Shown: in pieces, positions 52,345 through 60,811 of the stretch
Layout: every line of letters starts with the position of its first letter
How positions within the stretch are numbered: position 1 is the first letter of the stretch
Source: Arthrobacter sp. U41
GTDB taxonomy: Bacteria > Actinomycetota > Actinomycetes > Actinomycetales > Micrococcaceae
Assembly: GCF_007679325.1 (NCBI RefSeq)
Contig: NZ_VEGI01000001.1
Coordinates: forward strand, 1,736,001 to 1,800,000
Length of the DNA: 64,000 bases
Reading direction: 5' to 3'
The notes under the pieces: model-generated
The model's database searches: none
What the model was told of the DNA's origin: nothing
What the model saw: the letters and a program-made list of their open reading frames with translations, nothing else
Position numbers and translations under genes: made by a program

Positions 52345-53859
52345 ATGACGTTTACTGCTCCTGTTACCACCACCCACTACATTCCGCAGGACCTGCCCAC
52401 CCACATCCAGCACTACATCAACGGCGAGTTCGTTGACTCCGTGGGCGGCAAGACCTTCGACGTCCTGGACCCGGTGTCCAACACCAACTACGCCACCGCG
52501 GCCGCCGGGCAGAAGGAAGACATCGACCTCGCCGTCGCGGCCGCCCGCGAGGCGTTCACCAACGGCCCGTGGCCGAAGATGAAGCCCCGCGAACGCGCCC
52601 GCGTGCTGAACCGGATCGCCGACGCCGTCGAGGCCCAGGAGGCCCGGCTCGCCGAGCTGGAGACCTTCGACACCGGCCTGCCCATCACCCAGGCCAAGGG
52701 CCAGGCGCTCCGCGCGGCCGAGAACTTCCGCTTCTTCGCGGACCTGATCGTGGCCCAGTTCGACGACGCCATGAAGGTCCCCGGCGCCCAGATCAACTAC
52801 GTCAACCGCAAGCCGATCGGCGTCGCCGGCCTCATCACGCCGTGGAACACCCCGTTTATGCTGGAGTCCTGGAAGCTGGCCCCCGCACTGGCCACCGGCA
52901 ACACCGTGGTGCTTAAGCCGGCAGAATTCACCCCGCTCTCCGCCTCCCTGTGGGCGCAGATCTTCAAGGACGCCGGCCTTCCCGACGGCGTGTTCAACCT
53001 TGTCAACGGACTCGGCGAGGAAGCCGGCGACGCCCTTGTGAAGCACCCGGACGTCCCGCTGATCTCCTTCACCGGCGAGACCACCACCGGGCAGACGATT
53101 TTCCGCAACGCCGCGGCCAACCTCAAGGGCCTGTCCATGGAGCTTGGCGGCAAGTCCCCGTGCGTCGTGTTCGCCGACGCCGACCTCGACGCCGCGATCG
53201 ATTCCGCCCTCTTCGGGGTCTTCTCGCTCAACGGCGAGCGCTGCACCGCGGGCTCACGGATCCTGGTGGAGCGCGCCGTGTACGAGGAATTCTGCGACAA
53301 GTACGCCGCCCGGGCCAAGAAGATCGTGGTCGGGGACCCGCACGACCCCAAGACCGAGGTGGGGGCCCTGGTCCACCCGGAGCACTACGCCAAGGTGGCC
53401 TCCTACGTGGAAATCGGCAAGTCCGAGGGCCGGCTTCTGGCCGGCGGCGGCCGCCCCGAGCACCTTCCAGAAGGCAACTACATCGCCCCGACGGTGTTCG
53501 CCGACGTCGCGCCGGATGCGCGGATCTTCCAGGAGGAGATCTTCGGTCCCGTTGTTGCCATCACCCCCTTCGACAGCGACGACGAAGCCCTCGCCCTGGC
53601 GAACAACACCCGTTACGGCCTGGCCGCCTACATCTGGACGCAGAACCTGACCCGCGCCCACAACTTCTCGCAGAACGTCGAGGCCGGCATGGTGTGGCTC
53701 AACAGCCACAACGTCCGTGACCTGCGCACACCGTTCGGCGGCGTCAAGGCGTCCGGCCTGGGCCACGAGGGCGGCTACCGCTCCATCGACTTCTACACCG
53801 ACCAGCAGGCCGTGCACATCACGCTGGGCACCGTCCACACCCCCAAGTTCGGCGCCTAA
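52345..53859 (+). CDS. hpaE: 5-carboxymethyl-2-hydroxymuconate semialdehyde dehydrogenase
   Basis: 504 residues, aldehyde dehydrogenase superfamily. It oxidises the semialdehyde formed by ring cleavage of homoprotocatechuate, using NAD+. General base Glu266 is in MELGGKSP and nucleophile Cys300 in NGERCTAGSR; ITPWNTPFMLESWK and FTGETTTGQ are cofactor segments. The assignment to HpaE among aldehyde dehydrogenases comes from closely matching segments (HYINGEFVDS, NSHNVRDLRTPFGGVKASG) and position before the dioxygenase. AGGAAG precedes the ATG at 52345. Confidence 0.94.
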   Translation: MTFTAPVTTTHYIPQDLPTHIQHYINGEFVDSVGGKTFDVLDPVSNTNYATAAAGQKEDIDLAVAAAREAFTNGPWPKMKPRERARVLNRIADAVEAQEARLAELETFDTGLPITQAKGQALRAAENFRFFADLIVAQFDDAMKVPGAQINYVNRKPIGVAGLITPWNTPFMLESWKLAPALATGNTVVLKPAEFTPLSASLWAQIFKDAGLPDGVFNLVNGLGEEAGDALVKHPDVPLISFTGETTTGQTIFRNAAANLKGLSMELGGKSPCVVFADADLDAAIDSALFGVFSLNGERCTAGSRILVERAVYEEFCDKYAARAKKIVVGDPHDPKTEVGALVHPEHYAKVASYVEIGKSEGRLLAGGGRPEHLPEGNYIAPTVFADVAPDARIFQEEIFGPVVAITPFDSDDEALALANNTRYGLAAYIWTQNLTRAHNFSQNVEAGMVWLNSHNVRDLRTPFGGVKASGLGHEGGYRSIDFYTDQQAVHITLGTVHTPKFGA

Positions 53860-53898
53860 CAGCGCTCACCGGCACCCTTTCAACGAAGAGAGAATCCC

Positions 53899-55005
53899 AT
53901 GACCAGCCAAGTTTCACAGCACAACTTCGTCCCCACCCCCACGGTCCCGGCGCCGGACATCGTCCGCTGCGCCTACATGGAGATCGTGGTCACGGACCTC
54001 GCCAAGTCCCGCGAGTTCTACGTGGACCTTCTGGGCCTGCACGTCACCGAAGAGGACGAAAACGCGATCTACCTGCGCTCCCTCGAGGAGTTCATCCACC
54101 ACAACCTGGTGCTCCGCAAAGGCCCCATCGCCGCCGTCGCGGCCTTCGCCTACCGGGTGAAGTCCCCCGCCGAGGTGGACGCCGCCGAGGCGTACTACAA
54201 GGAGCTGGGCTGCCGCACCGAACGCCGCAAGGACGGCTTCACCAAGGGGGTGGGCGACTCCGTCCGGGTGGAAGACCCGCTGGGCTTTCCCTATGAATTC
54301 TTCTACGAGGTGGAGCATGTGGAACGCCTCACCCAGCGCTACGACCTCTACTCCGCCGGCGAGCTGGTCCGGCTGGACCACTTCAACCAGGTCACCCCGG
54401 ACGTTCCCCGCGGCCGGAAGTACCTGGAGGACCTGGGCTTCCGCGTCTCCGAGGACATCCAGGACTCCGACGGCGTCACGTACGCCGCCTGGATGCACCG
54501 CAAGCAGACGGTGCACGACACCGCCCTGACCGGCGGCAACGGCCCGCGCATGCACCACGTCGCGTTCGCCACCCACGAAAAGCACAACATCATCCAGATC
54601 TGCGACAAGATGGGCGCCCTGCGCATCAGCGACAGGATCGAACGCGGCCCCGGCCGGCACGGCGTCTCCAACGCCTTCTACCTCTACATCCTGGACCCGG
54701 ACGGGCACCGCGTGGAGATCTACACCCAGGACTACTACACCGGCGACCCGGACAACCCCACCATCACCTGGGACGTCCATGACAACCAGCGCCGCGACTG
54801 GTGGGGCAACCCCGTGGTCCCGTCCTGGTACACCGAGGCTTCTCTGGTGCTGGACCTCGACGGCAACCCGCAGCCCGTCGTCGTCCGCGAGGAAAAGAGC
54901 GAAATGGCCGTGACCGTGGGAGCCGACGGCTTCTCCTACACCCGCAAGGAAGAGGACGGCCACACCGGGGAAAAGACCGGCTTCAAGCTCGGCGCGCAGC
55001 TGTAG
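53899..55005 (+). CDS. hpaD: 3,4-dihydroxyphenylacetate 2,3-dioxygenase (extradiol, Mn/Fe)
   Basis: 368 residues, type I extradiol dioxygenase with four beta-alpha-beta modules. It opens the ring of homoprotocatechuate next to the diol. Metal ligands by alignment are His161 (RLDHFNQ), His220 (RMHHVAF) and Glu273 (HRVEIYT), each offset by six from the His155/His214/Glu267 set known in the manganese enzyme MndD of Arthrobacter globiformis. The length and segment order also match MndD, so Mn(II) is the likely metal. It follows hpaE after 39 bp and precedes the hydratase by two bases. Confidence 0.95.
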   Translation: MTSQVSQHNFVPTPTVPAPDIVRCAYMEIVVTDLAKSREFYVDLLGLHVTEEDENAIYLRSLEEFIHHNLVLRKGPIAAVAAFAYRVKSPAEVDAAEAYYKELGCRTERRKDGFTKGVGDSVRVEDPLGFPYEFFYEVEHVERLTQRYDLYSAGELVRLDHFNQVTPDVPRGRKYLEDLGFRVSEDIQDSDGVTYAAWMHRKQTVHDTALTGGNGPRMHHVAFATHEKHNIIQICDKMGALRISDRIERGPGRHGVSNAFYLYILDPDGHRVEIYTQDYYTGDPDNPTITWDVHDNQRRDWWGNPVVPSWYTEASLVLDLDGNPQPVVVREEKSEMAVTVGADGFSYTRKEEDGHTGEKTGFKLGAQL

Positions 55006-55007
55006 CC

Positions 55008-55793
55008 ATGCTGGATGCCAAGACGATCGAGGCCATCGCCGACGAGCTACTGGAAGCCGGCCGCAGCCGGACCCCGGTCCCCCGCCTGACTTCCCGCTAC
55101 CCGGACATGACGGTGGAGGACTCCTACGCCGTGCAGCAGCTGTGGCGCCGGCGCAACGAGGAGGCCGGACGGAAGCTGGTGGGCCGCAAGATCGGCCTCA
55201 CCTCCAAGGCCATGCAGGCGGCCACCGGCATCACCGAACCGGATTACGGCGCCATCTTCGATGACATGGTGCTCGAGACCGGCTGCGCCGTCCAGTGGGA
55301 CCGGTACACCCACCCCCGCGTGGAAGTGGAGCTGGCGTTCGTGCTGAAGAAGGACCTGTCCGGCCCCGGCTGCACCATCTTCGACGTCCTGAACGCGACC
55401 GACTACGTGGTGCCGGCCCTCGAGATCCTGGACTCCAGGATCGAAATGGAGGGCCGGACCATCGTGGACACCATCGCGGACAACGCGGCGATGGGCGCCA
55501 TGGTGGTGGGCGGCAACCCCGTCCGTCCCGACGCCGTGGACCTGCGCTGGGTCTCCGCCATCCTCTACAAGAACCAGACCGTGGAGGAAACCGGTGTGGC
55601 GGCAGGGGTCCTGGACCATCCGGCCGCGGGGGTCCACTGGCTGGCGAACAAGATCGCCGCCCACGGTGACGCCATGAAGGCCGGGGACATCATCCTGGCC
55701 GGTTCGTTCACCCGTCCGCTCTGGGTGTACCAGGGCGATACCGTCCACGCCGACTACGGACCCCTTGGGAGCATCACATGCCGTTTCGAGTAG
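55008..55793 (+). CDS. hpaH: 2-oxo-hept-4-ene-1,7-dioate hydratase
   Basis: 261 residues of the FAH-like hydratase family (MhpD/HpaH). It adds water to 2-oxohept-4-enedioate. Visible family segments: VGRKIGLTSKAMQ, Glu residues in RVEVELAFVL that bind Mg, DYVVPALEILDSR, DNAAMGAMVVGG and AGSFTRPLWVYQGD. The ATG lies two bases after the hpaD stop, with no ribosome site of its own, so translation is coupled. The last 16 bases overlap hpaI. Confidence 0.94.
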   Translation: MLDAKTIEAIADELLEAGRSRTPVPRLTSRYPDMTVEDSYAVQQLWRRRNEEAGRKLVGRKIGLTSKAMQAATGITEPDYGAIFDDMVLETGCAVQWDRYTHPRVEVELAFVLKKDLSGPGCTIFDVLNATDYVVPALEILDSRIEMEGRTIVDTIADNAAMGAMVVGGNPVRPDAVDLRWVSAILYKNQTVEETGVAAGVLDHPAAGVHWLANKIAAHGDAMKAGDIILAGSFTRPLWVYQGDTVHADYGPLGSITCRFE

Positions 55794-56599
55794 AACCAGA
55801 CGCCACTTTCCGGGACGCCCTGCGCAACCAAACGGGCGCTGCCGGCCGTCCCCTGGCGGGGATGTGGGTGTGTTCGGGCAGCCCCCTGGTGGCGGAGATC
55901 TGCGCGGGCGCCGGACTAGACTGGCTCCTGATCGACGCCGAGCACAGCCCCAACGGCCTTGAGTCCATCCTCGCGCAGCTCCAGGCCGTGAACGGCTACC
56001 CGGTCCAGGTGATGGTCCGGCCTCCGGTCAACGACACCGTGCTGATCAAGCAGTACCTGGACCTGGGCGCCCAGAACCTGCTGATCCCCATGGTGAACTC
56101 GGCGGCCGAGGCGGAAGCCGCCGTGGCCGCAACCCGGTACCCGCCGCACGGCGTGCGCGGCGTGGGCTCCGCGCTGGCCCGCGCATCCCGCTGGAACCGG
56201 GTCCCCGATTATCTGCCCGGGGCCTCCGGCACCGTCAGCGTCACGGTCCAGATTGAATCCGCCGCGGCCGTCGAGGCCGTGGCGGAGATTCTGGCGGTCG
56301 ACGGTGTGGACGCCATTTTCCTGGGACCCTCGGACCTCGCCGCGTCCATGGGCGTGCTGGGGCAGCAGGAACACCCGGACGTGCGTGCCGCCGTCGAACA
56401 CTGCCTAGCCGCGGCCGCAGCGGCCGGCAAACCCGCCGGCGTGAACGCCTTTAATCCGGCCACCGCGCAGCACTATCTGGCCTCCGGAGCGGCCTTTGTC
56501 CTGGTGGGCGCCGATGTGGCCCTCCTCGCCCGGGGCAGCGAAGCCCTCGCTGCGAGCTTCGTGACACCGGCCTCCGGCGCCACCCCCACCAGTTACTGA
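55778..56599 (+). CDS. hpaI: 4-hydroxy-2-oxoheptane-1,7-dioate aldolase
   Basis: 273 residues of the HpcH/HpaI class II pyruvate aldolases, TIM barrel. It cleaves 4-hydroxy-2-oxoheptanedioate to pyruvate and succinic semialdehyde, the last step of the pathway. WLLIDAEHSPNG contains the catalytic-region His, VMVRPPVND the phosphate/carboxylate-binding Arg, IPMVNSAAEAEAAV and GVRGVGSALARASRW the substrate loop, and VDAIFLGPSDLAASMG the second metal ligand. GGGAGC precedes its ATG inside the end of hpaH. It ends the operon. Confidence 0.94.
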   Translation: MPFRVEPDATFRDALRNQTGAAGRPLAGMWVCSGSPLVAEICAGAGLDWLLIDAEHSPNGLESILAQLQAVNGYPVQVMVRPPVNDTVLIKQYLDLGAQNLLIPMVNSAAEAEAAVAATRYPPHGVRGVGSALARASRWNRVPDYLPGASGTVSVTVQIESAAAVEAVAEILAVDGVDAIFLGPSDLAASMGVLGQQEHPDVRAAVEHCLAAAAAAGKPAGVNAFNPATAQHYLASGAAFVLVGADVALLARGSEALAASFVTPASGATPTSY

Positions 56600-56736
56600 C
56601 CAGGACCTATGCCGGTTCCAGCGCCGGTTCGCCGAGGAAGCCGTCCCTGGACTGCCCTCCGTTCGGCCCTACCGGTTCCGCCCCGACGGGTGTCCAATAG
56701 TCCGTAACGGTAGGATCGCGGGCGAAGGAGCTGGCC

Positions 56737-58365
56737 ATGGCTGCGCGGATGGGATTCAGGGGCGCTTCGGGCCGCCCGCGGCGGCGGATCTTGGCAATGC
56801 TGGGGGCGGTCTCGGCCGTCTTGGCGCTCCTGGCCGGGATGCTGACCGCGGCCGCTCCGCCGGCCCAGGCGGCCACCCTCTACGGCCACGATATTTCCTG
56901 GCCCCAATGTCCGACGGCGGTCGGCGGGCTGGGGCTCCCGCTTCCGCCGACCACGACGCAGTTCGTTGTGGTCGGGCTGACGCGGGGGCTTCCCTTCACC
57001 GAGAATCCCTGTCTGGCCAGCCAGGTGGGCTGGGTCAACAGCAACAACAAACGGGCCCACGCCTACACCATGGCCGCTTTCCCCACTGCGGCCCAGCTGA
57101 CGACGTACCGCGCGCAGGGACCCTGGTCCGCAACGACCCGGGCCGGGCAGCTTTCCAATGTCGGTTACGCCGAGGCCCGCTACGCCGTCGCGAGCCTGCA
57201 GCGCGCGGGGTTCCGGCCCCCGGTCGTCTGGATCGATGTGGAGCCGCGGCCGGCCCAGCCCTGGCCGACCGCCACGGCCGTGCAGCAGCGGGAAAACCGG
57301 TACATCGTCGAAGGCCTCATGCGGGGCCTGCGGGACGCCGGTTTCTCCTACGGCCTGTACTCCTACGCCTCTGGCTGGCAGTCCATCACCGGCTCCTGGC
57401 GGCTGCCGGGCGTCCCGGTCTGGGCCACCGCAGGGCGCCTGGACTACCCTACCGAGGCGCTCGACCGATGCCGGCAGCCGAGCTTCTCCGGCGGACGCGT
57501 CTATCTCTCGCAGTGGTACGACGACGTCCGCGACTATGACCTCACCTGCGACCCGTACGCGTTCACGCCGCTGCCCATGCCGGCTTCCGCGCTCTCCGGG
57601 GCCACTGCGGACTTCAACGGCGACTGGAACAATGACGTGCTGGCCCGGGTCGCGGCCACCGGGGAGATGCGGCTGTACGCAGGGACCGGGCGGGGCGGGC
57701 TTTCCCCGGGCCTCAAAATCGGCACCGGCTGGGCCGGCTTCAACGCCCTCGAAACCCCCGGGGATTTCAGCGGGGACGGGGCGCTGGACGTGCTGGCCCG
57801 GGAATCGTCCACCGGGCGGCTGTGGCTGTACCGGGGTAACGGCTCCGGCGGCTGGCTGCCCCGCATCCTGATAGGCAGCGGCTGGCAAGCAATGAGTGCC
57901 ATCGTCGGGCCAGGAGACTTCAACGGCGACCAGCGCGTCGACGTGCTGGCCCGCGAGGCGGCAACCGGCATCATGTGGCTCTACCCCGGCACCGGTACAG
58001 GCGGCTGGCAGCCCCGGGTGCGGGTGGGCAGCGGCTGGAACGCCTTCAACGCCTTGGTCGCCCCGGGGGACTTTGACGGCGACGGAGCGTCCGACGTGCT
58101 GGCGCGGGAAACGGCCACCGGCCGGCTGTGGCTCTACCGCGGAACCGGCACCGGCGGCTGGCTGCCGCGCGTGCTGCTCGGCACCGGCTGGAATGCCATG
58201 ACCGCGGTGATGAGCCCCGGCGACCTGAACGGTGACCGGACCCCCGACGTCCTGGCCCGCGACAGCGCCGGGGTGTTGTGGCTCTATCCGGGCAACGGAG
58301 CCGGCAAGTGGTTGCCCAGGGTCCGTGCCGGGGTCGGCTGGAACATCATGAACGCCATCTTCTAG
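56737..58365 (+). CDS. secreted DUF1906 (glycoside hydrolase-like) protein with FG-GAP repeats
   Basis: 542 residues. A basic N-terminus and hydrophobic segment end at AQA-A (about 46), a Sec signal. Residues about 50-270 match DUF1906/Rv2525c-like TIM barrels: GHDISWPQCP, VVWIDVEPRPAQPW, YGLYSYASGWQ and YLSQWYDD. From about 285, five repeats of ~50 residues carry the pattern DFNGDxxxDVLAR, an FG-GAP/VCBS propeller with Asp-rich calcium loops. The likely role is binding or modifying cell-wall or extracellular glycan, but the barrel's activity is unproven in the family. AAGGAG lies six bases before the ATG. Confidence 0.9.
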   Translation: MAARMGFRGASGRPRRRILAMLGAVSAVLALLAGMLTAAAPPAQAATLYGHDISWPQCPTAVGGLGLPLPPTTTQFVVVGLTRGLPFTENPCLASQVGWVNSNNKRAHAYTMAAFPTAAQLTTYRAQGPWSATTRAGQLSNVGYAEARYAVASLQRAGFRPPVVWIDVEPRPAQPWPTATAVQQRENRYIVEGLMRGLRDAGFSYGLYSYASGWQSITGSWRLPGVPVWATAGRLDYPTEALDRCRQPSFSGGRVYLSQWYDDVRDYDLTCDPYAFTPLPMPASALSGATADFNGDWNNDVLARVAATGEMRLYAGTGRGGLSPGLKIGTGWAGFNALETPGDFSGDGALDVLARESSTGRLWLYRGNGSGGWLPRILIGSGWQAMSAIVGPGDFNGDQRVDVLAREAATGIMWLYPGTGTGGWQPRVRVGSGWNAFNALVAPGDFDGDGASDVLARETATGRLWLYRGTGTGGWLPRVLLGTGWNAMTAVMSPGDLNGDRTPDVLARDSAGVLWLYPGNGAGKWLPRVRAGVGWNIMNAIF

Positions 58366-58415
58366 ACGGCGCCGCCTGAGGGGGTACAGCCGCAACGGGT
58401 GTCCTCGGGAGCGGC

Positions 58416-58817
58416 TCAGGCTGCCGCCGGAGCAACGAGCGGCCCCGCTGCGGCAAGCTTGCCCCGCGCCCAGCGCCGCAGCGCCTTGCCCTTGCCCTTC
58501 CACCAACTGTCCTCGTCGCTGCCGTGGCGCCACCGGAAGATCACCATGACCATCACGAAGACTCCGCCCGCGACGTTCTGCCACGTTCCACTGGCCGCGT
58601 CGATCAGCACACTCACCGCGCAGATCAGGATGGAGGGCCAGGCCAAGGTTGTGAAGACGGTGTTGGCCACGTAGCGGCGGTGGGAGCGCGGCACCGACAG
58701 GGCACGGACCATGTCGAAGCAGACACACACCACCACGATCGTCTGGCCCAGGGACAGCAGGATCGAGCCCGTCAGGGACCCCGCGAACATGGCCAGGACC
58801 TGGAGCCCGGAGTTCAT
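58416..58817 (-). CDS. hypothetical membrane protein, 133 aa
   Basis: Three hydrophobic segments (about 5-38, 55-72 and 78-95) precede a basic Trp/Lys/Arg-rich tail (WWKGKGKALRRWARGK) that would be cytoplasmic. No family recognised. A GCAGGTC lies before the ATG. It converges with the DUF1906 gene 50 bp away. Confidence 0.65.
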   Translation of the reverse strand: MNSGLQVLAMFAGSLTGSILLSLGQTIVVVCVCFDMVRALSVPRSHRRYVANTVFTTLAWPSILICAVSVLIDAASGTWQNVAGGVFVMVMVIFRWRHGSDEDSWWKGKGKALRRWARGKLAAAGPLVAPAAA

Positions 58818-59074
58818 GACCTGCCCGCGATCAGTGCGGGTCCAGGTGCCGATTTCCCCGGCAAAGTTGGATTAAACATGCAGTGCCCCCCGGCTGTCTT
58901 CGCTGCTCCCCTGGCAATGACGCCAGCATCCTGCCATGAACAATTCAAGCGGCCGGGCGGCGTGTAAGTCACGCAAACGCTGTACCCGACTTTGAGACGC
59001 CGGCTACCCGATCCCCGGGAGCCGGTACTCGCTCCGGGGCGTTCACTACGTGGAAGAAGCGGGCAACAGGCCCC

Positions 59075-59497
59075 TTACTCGCTGTTCCGTGGCCGCCACA
59101 CCACAACGGCCTGGGAGCGCGGCCGGGGGCGCTTGCCGCGGGCCAGGCTGACGACGTCACCGGCGGCTCCGGCAGCGAAGATGCGGGAGTCGAGGGCGCG
59201 CGGGCGCCGTTCGAGTTCCTCGCTGAGTTCAGTGACGCGCCGCTGCAGGGCGGCCACCTGGTTTTCCAGCTGGAGGATCCGCTTGATGCCTTCCAGCGAG
59301 ACGCCCTCCTGGGAGAGCCGCTGCACCTCGCGGAGCATGGTGATGTCCCGCTGCGAGTACCGCCGGGACTTGCCGGGGGCGCGGCTGGGCGAGACGATGC
59401 CCAGCCGGTCGTACTGCCGCAGCGTCTGGGGGTGCATATCCGCCAGCTCCGCGGCGACGGAAATCACGAAAATCGGCTGCTCAAAGTCGAAGGCCAT
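59075..59497 (-). CDS. hspR: MerR-type heat shock repressor
   Basis: 140 residues. The winged helix at about 10-78 reads FVISVAAELADMHPQTLRQY, then DRLGIVSPSRAPGKSRRYS and LSQEGVSLEGIKRIL; a coiled coil follows (LENQVAALQRRVTELSEELE). HspR binds HAIR boxes (CTTGAGT-N7-ACTCAAG) with DnaK as co-repressor, closing a feedback loop on the dnaK operon. Two such boxes stand at the dnaK promoter in this window. It is last in the operon, 15 bp after dnaJ. Confidence 0.95.
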   Translation of the reverse strand: MAFDFEQPIFVISVAAELADMHPQTLRQYDRLGIVSPSRAPGKSRRYSQRDITMLREVQRLSQEGVSLEGIKRILQLENQVAALQRRVTELSEELERRPRALDSRIFAAGAAGDVVSLARGKRPRPRSQAVVVWRPRNSE

Positions 59498-59512
59498 GGC
59501 GGGCGCCCGTTC

Positions 59513-60499
59513 CTAGAGCCGGGCCTTGGCTGCCAGTTCGGCGCGGACATCCTCGCCGGCGGTGGCCGCGGAGAAGGCCTTGACGGCGGCTTCGGCGTCC
59601 TTGTTCAGCTTTCGCGGGACGGCGACGTCGATGGTCACCAGCAGGTCCCCGGTGGCCTTGGCGTGCTTGACGCCACGCCCCTTGACCCGGAGCGTGCGGC
59701 CCGACGGCGTGCCGGCCGGGACCCGCACTTTGACTTTGTCGCCGTTGATGGTGGGAACCTCGATGTCGGCGCCCAGGGCTGCCTCCGGGAACGTGACCGG
59801 CACGTGGATGCGGAGGTTGTCGCCGTCGCGGACGTAAAAGTCATGCGGTTTCACCGAGACCGTGACCATCAGGTCCCCGTTCCCGGCCGGACCGTACTGG
59901 CCCTTGCCACGGACCCGGACCTTCTGGCCGTCCTTGATGCCGGCCGGGATGCGCACGTCGATGACTTCGCCGTCCGGTTCCCGCAGGCCGATGGTGGTGC
60001 CGCGGATGGAGCCGGCGAAGGAAATGGAGGTGGACGCCGTCCGGTCCGCGCCCTTCTGCGGCGCCCGCTGGAACGACTGCCCGCCGCCGAAGCCGCCGGC
60101 GCCTCCGCCAAAGAGATCCGCGAACTCCGGCGGAATGCCGCCGGAGGTGCTGTAGCCGCCGGAGTGGCGACCGCCGCCGCCGGTGAACAGGCCGCCAAAG
60201 AGGTCTTCAAAGCCAGCCCCGCCACCGGCGCCGCCGCCACCGCCGCCGGGGGCGAACCGTGCGCCGCCCATGGCCCGGATAGCGTCATACTGCTGGCGCT
60301 CGTCGGGATCGGAGAGCACGGAATAGGCCTCGGAGATGTCCTTGAACTTCTTCTCCGAAGCGGTATTCCCCGCGTTGGTGTCCGGGTGGTGCTGCCGCGC
60401 GAGCTTCCGGTAGGCCTTCTTGATGTCGGCGTCGGAAGCGTCCTTGGCGACTCCAAGGATCTTGTAAAAGTCCTTGTCCACCCAGTCCTGGCTAGCCAA
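59513..60499 (-). CDS. dnaJ: J-domain co-chaperone without zinc finger (type II DnaJ)
   Basis: 328 residues. The J domain at about 10-75 has the HPD motif (RQHHPDTN) that stimulates DnaK's ATPase, and a Gly/Phe-rich region at about 85-150 follows. The CxxCxGxG zinc repeats of type I DnaJ are absent; two C-terminal substrate-binding domains follow directly ([38 protein letters not shown]). So the operon carries the CbpA-like form. TTG start at 60499, with AAGGAAA six bases upstream. The spacer to grpE (312 bp) is unusually long. Confidence 0.95.
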   Translation of the reverse strand: MASQDWVDKDFYKILGVAKDASDADIKKAYRKLARQHHPDTNAGNTASEKKFKDISEAYSVLSDPDERQQYDAIRAMGGARFAPGGGGGGAGGGAGFEDLFGGLFTGGGGRHSGGYSTSGGIPPEFADLFGGGAGGFGGGQSFQRAPQKGADRTASTSISFAGSIRGTTIGLREPDGEVIDVRIPAGIKDGQKVRVRGKGQYGPAGNGDLMVTVSVKPHDFYVRDGDNLRIHVPVTFPEAALGADIEVPTINGDKVKVRVPAGTPSGRTLRVKGRGVKHAKATGDLLVTIDVAVPRKLNKDAEAAVKAFSAATAGEDVRAELAAKARL

Positions 60500-60537
60500 T
60501 GGCGTTTCCTTTCAAATCTGTTCTTACCGAGCCCTCC

Positions 60538-60641
60538 GCGATACATGGGCCCCCGCCCCTTCGCCGGGTGGCTTGGGATCTGCGATCCCAAGCCACCCGG
60601 CTTCGACAGGCCCGATGCCACTCCCGGGGCCCATGTATCGC
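60538..60641 (-). repeat. nested palindromic element, copy 1 (104 bp)
   Basis: Outer arms GCGATACATGGGCCCC (60538-60553) and 60626-60641 pair perfectly over 16 bp. Inner arms 60563-60580 and 60584-60601 pair perfectly over 18 bp with loop TGC. Read on the minus strand, the 24-base unpaired segment before the inner stem begins GGGAGTGGCATCGGGCCTG and the 9-base segment after it is GAAGGGGCG. Both segments recur almost unchanged in copy 2, while the paired arms do not. Confidence 0.9.
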
Positions 60642-60692
60642 TGCGAGCTTGTGATCATCTCACCTTAGGTGACACGAACGCTGAACGCCGGA

Positions 60693-60795
60693 GCGGATGA
60701 GGGGGCCCGGGAGTGGCTTCGGGCCTGCCGGAGCGTGGTGGCAAAGTCCGTTAGGACTTTGCCACCACGCGGAGGGGCGGGGCCCCCTCATCCGC
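60693..60795 (+). repeat. nested palindromic element, copy 2 (103 bp)
   Basis: Outer arms GCGGATGAGGGGGCCC (60693-60708) and 60780-60795 pair over 16 bp; inner arms GCGTGGTGGCAAAGTCC (60733-60749) and 60754-60770 pair over 17 bp with loop GTTA. The segment before the inner stem (60709-60732) begins GGGAGTGGCTTCGGGCCTG, matching copy 1 at 21 of 24 bases; the segment after it is GGAGGGGCG, matching at 8 of 9. It lies in the opposite orientation to copy 1, 51 bp away. Confidence 0.9.
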
Positions 60796-60811
60796 GGAGG
60801 CGTGGAGGTAG

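Noticed and set aside
56593..58728. 711-codon open frame on the minus strand
   Set aside because: Antisense to the DUF1906/FG-GAP gene; its apparent repeats are the complement of the FG-GAP repeats.
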